64,000 bases of DNA. Origin: Cercis canadensis (lineage: Eukaryota > Streptophyta > Magnoliopsida > Fabales > Fabaceae). Location: assembly GCA_003255065.1 (NCBI GenBank), contig QAOA01000289.1:605805-669804 (forward strand). The letters run 5' to 3'. A model generated the notes under the pieces. That model worked only from the letters and a program-made list of their open reading frames with translations. It was not told the origin of the DNA and did not search any database. Every line of letters starts with the position of its first letter. Positions within the stretch are counted from its first letter, which is position 1. Both the position numbers and the translations under genes were made by a program. Below, piece by piece: positions 59,191 through 64,000 of the stretch.

Positions 59191-62100
59191 ATGATTATGC
59201 AGCCTCGTAGCAGAGAAATGCAAGGAATAAACTCCCTCTTAAACTCGTCTCAGATTTCTGTGCAGGAGCTCCATAACAATCAGCAGCAGCAGATCCAAAA
59301 TTCTCAGATGCAGCACCACCAGGTCAACCAGAGCTCCGGTCACTTTGATCCCACCTCCCACGACGATTTCCTCGAGCAAATGCTTTCTACCCTTCCTTCC
59401 TGCTCCTGGCCTGAGCTGAACCCCACCAACCCCAAGCCCTTGTGGGACCTTAACCCCGCCAATTCCGTCCACATCAACGGCTCTGATATCAAGCCCAGAG
59501 ACCTCTCTGATGACACGCCTCCCTCTAACACCGATAATGTTGCTTTTCACTATGATGAGCATGCCAACTTGGCCTCCAAGTTCCGAAACCACCAGATCAG
59601 TGGCAGCTCTCCGTCATCTAAGTCCACGGCGGCCGCTTTGATGCTTCACCAGCAGCTTCTTATGTCTAGAGGTGTCTCTGCCGCCGAGTCTGGCCTTCTT
59701 CAGATGCCGTTATCATTGGGTGGCGGAGACTTTGAGCGATCTCGCAACGACGTCGTCGACGGTTCCCCGTTTAAAGTGTCTAATCCGGTGAGGCTCTCAG
59801 TTCTCTCAGTTCAAAGGGCAGAGAGGTTTATCATGTGTTAATTTCACTGAATTTTGTGGTGATTTTTATAGGCTAATGAGAGTTCAGTCCAAGCTCTGTA
59901 CAATGGGTTCACCGGATCTCTGCATGGCACTGGTCAATCTTCGAACCAGACTCAGCATTTTCATCATCCTCAGGTTTTTTTATAATTATTTTATTTACTA
60001 TAATTTGTTGTCAGTTATATTGGCTTTTGTTTTTAATTTTTGAATTTTTTTTGAATGTGATCGCTAACAGGGAGGTCCGATGCAGGGGCAGAATTTTGCG
60101 GGTTCAGGGGTGGCGACGAACCAAGCTCCAGCGAGTGGGACGGCAAATGGTGCTCCGGCACAACCCAAGCAGAGGGTTAGAGCTAGGAGAGGTCAAGCGA
60201 CGGACCCACATAGCATCGCTGAGAGAGTACTGTTTCTCTGATTTTCTGGCTTCATTTACAATGTTTGGTTGCCGAGAAAATCGAGCCAATAATTTCATGT
60301 GTCATTTTCTGTGTATATTTTCCTCAACAACGTCAAACGTGTGTTTTTTTTCCCAAACAAACGCGTCCATCAGTGACAATAATAATTATTAAAAATAAAA
60401 ACTCGGAAAAGGACAGAATCGCTTTGTTTTCTTACGTTTCCTGGGCAACCAAACAGAAGCATTAGGTCATCATTTTACGTTTTATTCTGAATGGATGGGA
60501 ATATTATTGTGTGTGGCAGTTACGAAGGGAGAGAATTGCAGAGAGAATGAAGGCCCTGCAGGAACTGGTTCCCAATGCCAACAAGGTAAGCACTAATTCT
60601 CAATTATCTCAATTGTAATTACTATTTGTTAATTATTATATAATACACTAATAATTTTTAGTTAATTAATTATCACCTTTTTATTTATTAGCTGCCCTCA
60701 AATAAAAATCTAGTCAGTTTTCACCCCCACTCCCATATCACCGTAATTCAGGGTGGTTGTTATGTTAGGGTAGGGTCACGTATGTTATGTCAGTGTTATA
60801 TGGAAAACTGCGGTTCTAGACTTTTAGGAAAGAAAAGGAAAAAAAAACAAAAAAGGGACAGAGATCGAAATGTGATTGGGTGGTTAGTTAATGAAAGTCA
60901 GCATCGGGGGCTTGTTAGCTTTTCTGGCTTGATCATATCTTTCCGTGCGTACTTGAAAACTAAGCCGGAAAGCAGAGAGGAGAGGATTTGTATAGCTGTT
61001 GTACTATATGTATGAGTGGGGTAGTTTAGTCATAACATATATTGCAAAAGATTAAAAGAAAAAGAATTGGGAGGCCTTTTTTAATATTCGTTCGGCTTGT
61101 GGAATCACAGACAGACAAGGCCTCAATGCTGGATGAGATCATCGATTATGTTAAGTTCCTGCAGCTCCAAGTCAAGGTAAGGTTCCCTCTGTTTGTCCCA
61201 TTTCTTTATTTATTTCATTTCATATTCCTCAACTCACATAAGATATAGCAAATAATTTAATTCCCTTTTGTTTCACTCCAAGTTATGAATTGTTTATTTA
61301 AAGTAAAAGCAGCTTCTTTTTAAGTATGGGCTTATGAGATTAAAAATTCCTTTGTTGCATTTACAGGTTCTGAGCATGAGTAGATTGGGCGGTGCAGCTG
61401 CTGTTGCTCCCCTTGTTGCTGATATGTCCTCCGAGGTAATTTTACAAAATCCAATTTTAATTTTAATTTTTTAGAATAAATAAATAATTTCCCTATTGTT
61501 AGAAAGATTGATTACTCGCTTATAAAGGAAAAAAAAAGAAATTAGTGTCAGCAACTAATATGAGAGAGAAATAGGGAAAAAAAGAACATGTGATGGTTTC
61601 CATAAAAAGAAAAGAAGGAATGAAAAAAATGTGGAACAAAGCAGGCACCGTGTATCAATGTTGTCGGAGTGAGTGTTGAGTCTTGCCACACCCACCCACC
61701 TCTTGCCTCTGGATCTCTCTCACTTGGGCTTTGGCGTATCAATTTCTCAAATTCTCAATCACCACAAAACGACAATCCAAAAAGGAGCACGCGTGCCCAC
61801 TTTCTAAGATTCCTCTCTCTCTCTTCACACCTTTCACTTTCAATTCACGCCCAAACCCTTTTGTTTTTGTTTTTTTTTTTCCTTTTTTTTCTTTCTTTCC
61901 GCATTCTCTATCTAAAAACAATTTGTATGTGCAGGGAGGAGGCGGTGACTGCATCCAAGCCACCGCGAACGGTGGTCGAAACTCCAGCGGCAACCAAACG
62001 GCGTCGTCCTCCAACGACGGCCTCACCATGACGGAGCACCAAGTGGCAAAGCTCATGGAAGAAGACATGGGATCCGCCATGCAGTACCTTCAGGGGAAAG

Positions 62101-62345
62101 GTCTCTGCCTCATGCCCATCTCCCTCGCTACCGCTATCTCAGCCGCCACGTGTCACTCCAGGAACCCCCTGATGAACAGTGGCACCACTAATCAGAGCAA
62201 CACCAATAACAATCCGGTCATCACATCTAACGGTGAAGGGCCCTCCTCTCCCAGCATGTCCGTGTTGACTGTCCAGTCAGCTGCTGTGGGTAACGGCGGT
62301 GCTGACAGCTCCGTTAAAGATGCTGCGTCCGTTTCGAAGCCGTGA
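59191..62345 (+). CDS. bHLH transcription factor, LRL type (bHLH66/69/82-like)
   Basis: A nuclear DNA-binding regulator. The Lotus RHL1/Arabidopsis LRL1-3 clade controls root hair development. Seven exons in phase: 59191-59787, 59872-59973, 60071-60226, 60520-60585, 61111-61176, 61367-61435 and 61935-62345, giving 488 residues. The N-terminal half is Gln/Ser/His-rich with a conserved acidic patch ([17 protein letters not shown]). The basic region [20 protein letters not shown] carries the His-Glu-Arg E/G-box code. Helix 1 is [14 protein letters not shown], the loop NANKTDKAS and helix 2 [17 protein letters not shown], followed by the clade-specific [20 protein letters not shown]. The C-terminus ([33 protein letters not shown]) is also typical of the clade. 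Exon borders cut the bHLH domain three times, as usual. The start could also be the second Met (residue 3); an upstream TTG is not used. Intron 6 ends in a strong pyrimidine tract. Confidence 0.94.
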
Positions 62346-64000
62346 TGACGCCGTTGGCTGACTTTTTCCTATGAAAATTGACAAAGCAGACAGAAGGACA
62401 GAATGAGCCAAAAGACAGAAAATGACGTGGGTTTCCGTCTAAAGTCTATGAAAATAAGGCGTTAGGACCTTTTGACGACGCCGTATTTACGTAGACTTTG
62501 GCAAAAGCTCACAAGCTAACTTTCTACCAACGAATCAAAACTCAATTCCTTTTTGCTTTCTAGTGGGTTTTTTTTTTTCTGTTCATTTTTAAAATTTTCT
62601 AATAATATATTTTTCTTTGAAAATTCCAAGTGGGCCTGTTAATTGTCATGTACTACTACTAGCCTCTTATTCATATCCACATTATGAAGCTATTATTATA
62701 CTATTTAACATAGCTAACCTAATTATAAATGCAATAATTATGAATCAGATTATCTTTTATCTGAAAGCACAAAATATTACTTTGTGCAAAAAAGATTGGC
62801 AGGCAGCTTTAATTAGTGTTATGAACCTTTACTTTTCTTTTTGTTTTTCCTCCTAATTTTATATCGAAAGCTACTTGCTTCATGTTGTGGGCATAGGCTT
62901 CATAGCCTTTGGACTTTGGGGAGAAAAAAGTTCGACATGTAATGTGGATTAGGTTTTATGTCAACGGCCTTAGGCCATTTTTTTCTTTTATTTAATCAAA
63001 TAATTAATGGCTTTTGCTATGATAAAGCAATCAAATTTGCTTTTGCGATGAGAAAAATACTATATTTACTTCTCTACTTCTATCTTTCAAAAGCTAAGGG
63101 AATAAGTCAGAGCTTCAAAGTAAGAAGAATCTCTTCTAATCTATTAAATAAGAAAAAAGTTTAGTGAAAATATTTATTTCCACATGTACCTATTGGCCTT
63201 TAGGAATAAGATTAAATTTAGAACTTTGAACACGCCCCTTACTATCAACTATCAAGCAATGTTCTAAAAATCTTCCCAATTCGATTGGTCTAATTGATAT
63301 CTAGTTTGGATTCCAGTTCGATTGGGGAGGTTTTAAACCGGTACAATTTTACATAATTGAAACTGTCACTCAAAGGATTCAAACCCCCTTCTTTTAGAGG
63401 ATAAAAGGCTTATACTACTAAATCAATGCATCTTTTGTAAATAAATTTGTATTATAATTTATTTATTCTCATTTAAATTACATAATAGATAAATATTGAC
63501 CATAAGATAATTCAAACCCTCATTTTAAGGAAGGGAAAAAATATTTTCCATTATGCCAACTTTAATTTTATAATCAAATTTATATAAAAATATATTTATT
63601 ATAACTTAAGTTATACAATAGGCACATTAAATTTTATATTTATGACGACATCCGATCCAACTGTTTGGTTCAACCGGTGCTCATCCTCTAGAACGGTTCG
63701 TTCACCAATTCAATTTTTAAAACATTGCTATCAAGCCTCTCTTTACCAAAAAAAACAAAAAAACTATCAAACCCCTCAAATTCCTTGTAGAGATGATATA
63801 AAATAATTGGTTACTGCCACATGAATTTCTACACTACAAAGAAATCATGGGATTATGGTCTAATATGGGTTAACTAATATATATTTCACTGTTATTTTAG
63901 ACGCAAGACTAGCTAATAATCAGTTAAGCAGATGATTGAAACTAACTTCAGCACTTTTGTTTTGGCTAAGAAATTCTATCATCACCTTTAAACAAACAAC
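62346..64000. other. Downstream of bHLH gene to window end
   Basis: 62346 to about 62650 is the likely 3' UTR. The remainder is AT-rich without a recognisable gene, except for a hAT-like element at 63257-63727. Confidence 0.5.
63257..63727. mobile_element. Non-autonomous hAT-like element with 8-bp TSD
   Basis: 471 bases bounded by CAATGTTCTAAAAATC and TTTTTAAAACATTG, which are inverted repeats, and by a perfect 8-base target duplication CTATCAAG (63249-63256 and 63728-63735). Inside the ends, motifs such as TTTTAAACCGGT and GGTTCAACCGGTGCTC recall the CCGGT-rich subterminal repeats of plant hAT MITEs. No transposase frame. Confidence 0.85.

Noticed and set aside
59239-59592. 117-codon antisense frame under the bHLH first exon
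   Set aside because: It is a shadow of the real sense coding sequence, with no start context or family match.
61669-62080. Extra frames overlapping the last bHLH exon and its upstream intron
   Set aside because: They run through the pyrimidine tract of intron 6. The spliced frame beginning GGGGDCIQA is the one that fits the family.

Overview
This window is nuclear DNA from a flowering plant, most probably a eudicot. Genes are split by AT-rich GT-AG introns, intergenic DNA is very AT-rich, and every recognisable product is a plant housekeeping or regulatory protein. I cannot fix the species from sequence alone. There is no operon, CRISPR array, virus or biosynthetic cluster.

Layout, left to right: the 3' part of a heavy-metal-associated (HMA) domain protein gene (+); ABCI1/CcmA-like mitochondrial ABC ATPase (-); a nine-exon FIPS5/Fip1-like polyadenylation factor (-, 5.0-13.4 kb); a PLS-type PPR protein like At2g33680 (+); a broken intronless copy of the splicing factor PRP31 (+); a TruA/PUS1-type tRNA pseudouridine synthase (+); TRAPP subunit 5 (+); a CAF1 deadenylase (-); tRNA-Thr(AGT) (+); RTF2 (-) and 40S ribosomal protein S12 (+), which share a head-to-head promoter; non-phosphorylating GAPDH (GAPN/ALDH11A3, +); and an LRL-type bHLH transcription factor (+). 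The stretches at 42.4-46.8 kb and 50.4-59.2 kb are gene-poor and hold several inverted-repeat (MITE-like) elements.

The genes do not form one pathway, but several act in gene expression: mRNA 3'-end formation, deadenylation, ribosome, tRNA, tRNA modification and organelle RNA. The order is informative. FIPS5, TRAPPC5, RTF2 and an LRL bHLH are consecutive in Arabidopsis (At5g58040, 58030, 58020, 58010). GAPN beside LRL1 (At2g24270/24260) and CAF1 beside RPS12 (At2g32070/32060) are also Arabidopsis neighbours. The window therefore looks like a less fractionated version of an ancestral block that Arabidopsis has split between duplicated segments.

The assembly has a clear quirk. Single N characters at 3508, 4023, 22684, 29479, 46084 and 57453 each sit between two near-identical copies of the same 30-250 bases. 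They look like unmerged contig ends rather than biological duplications.
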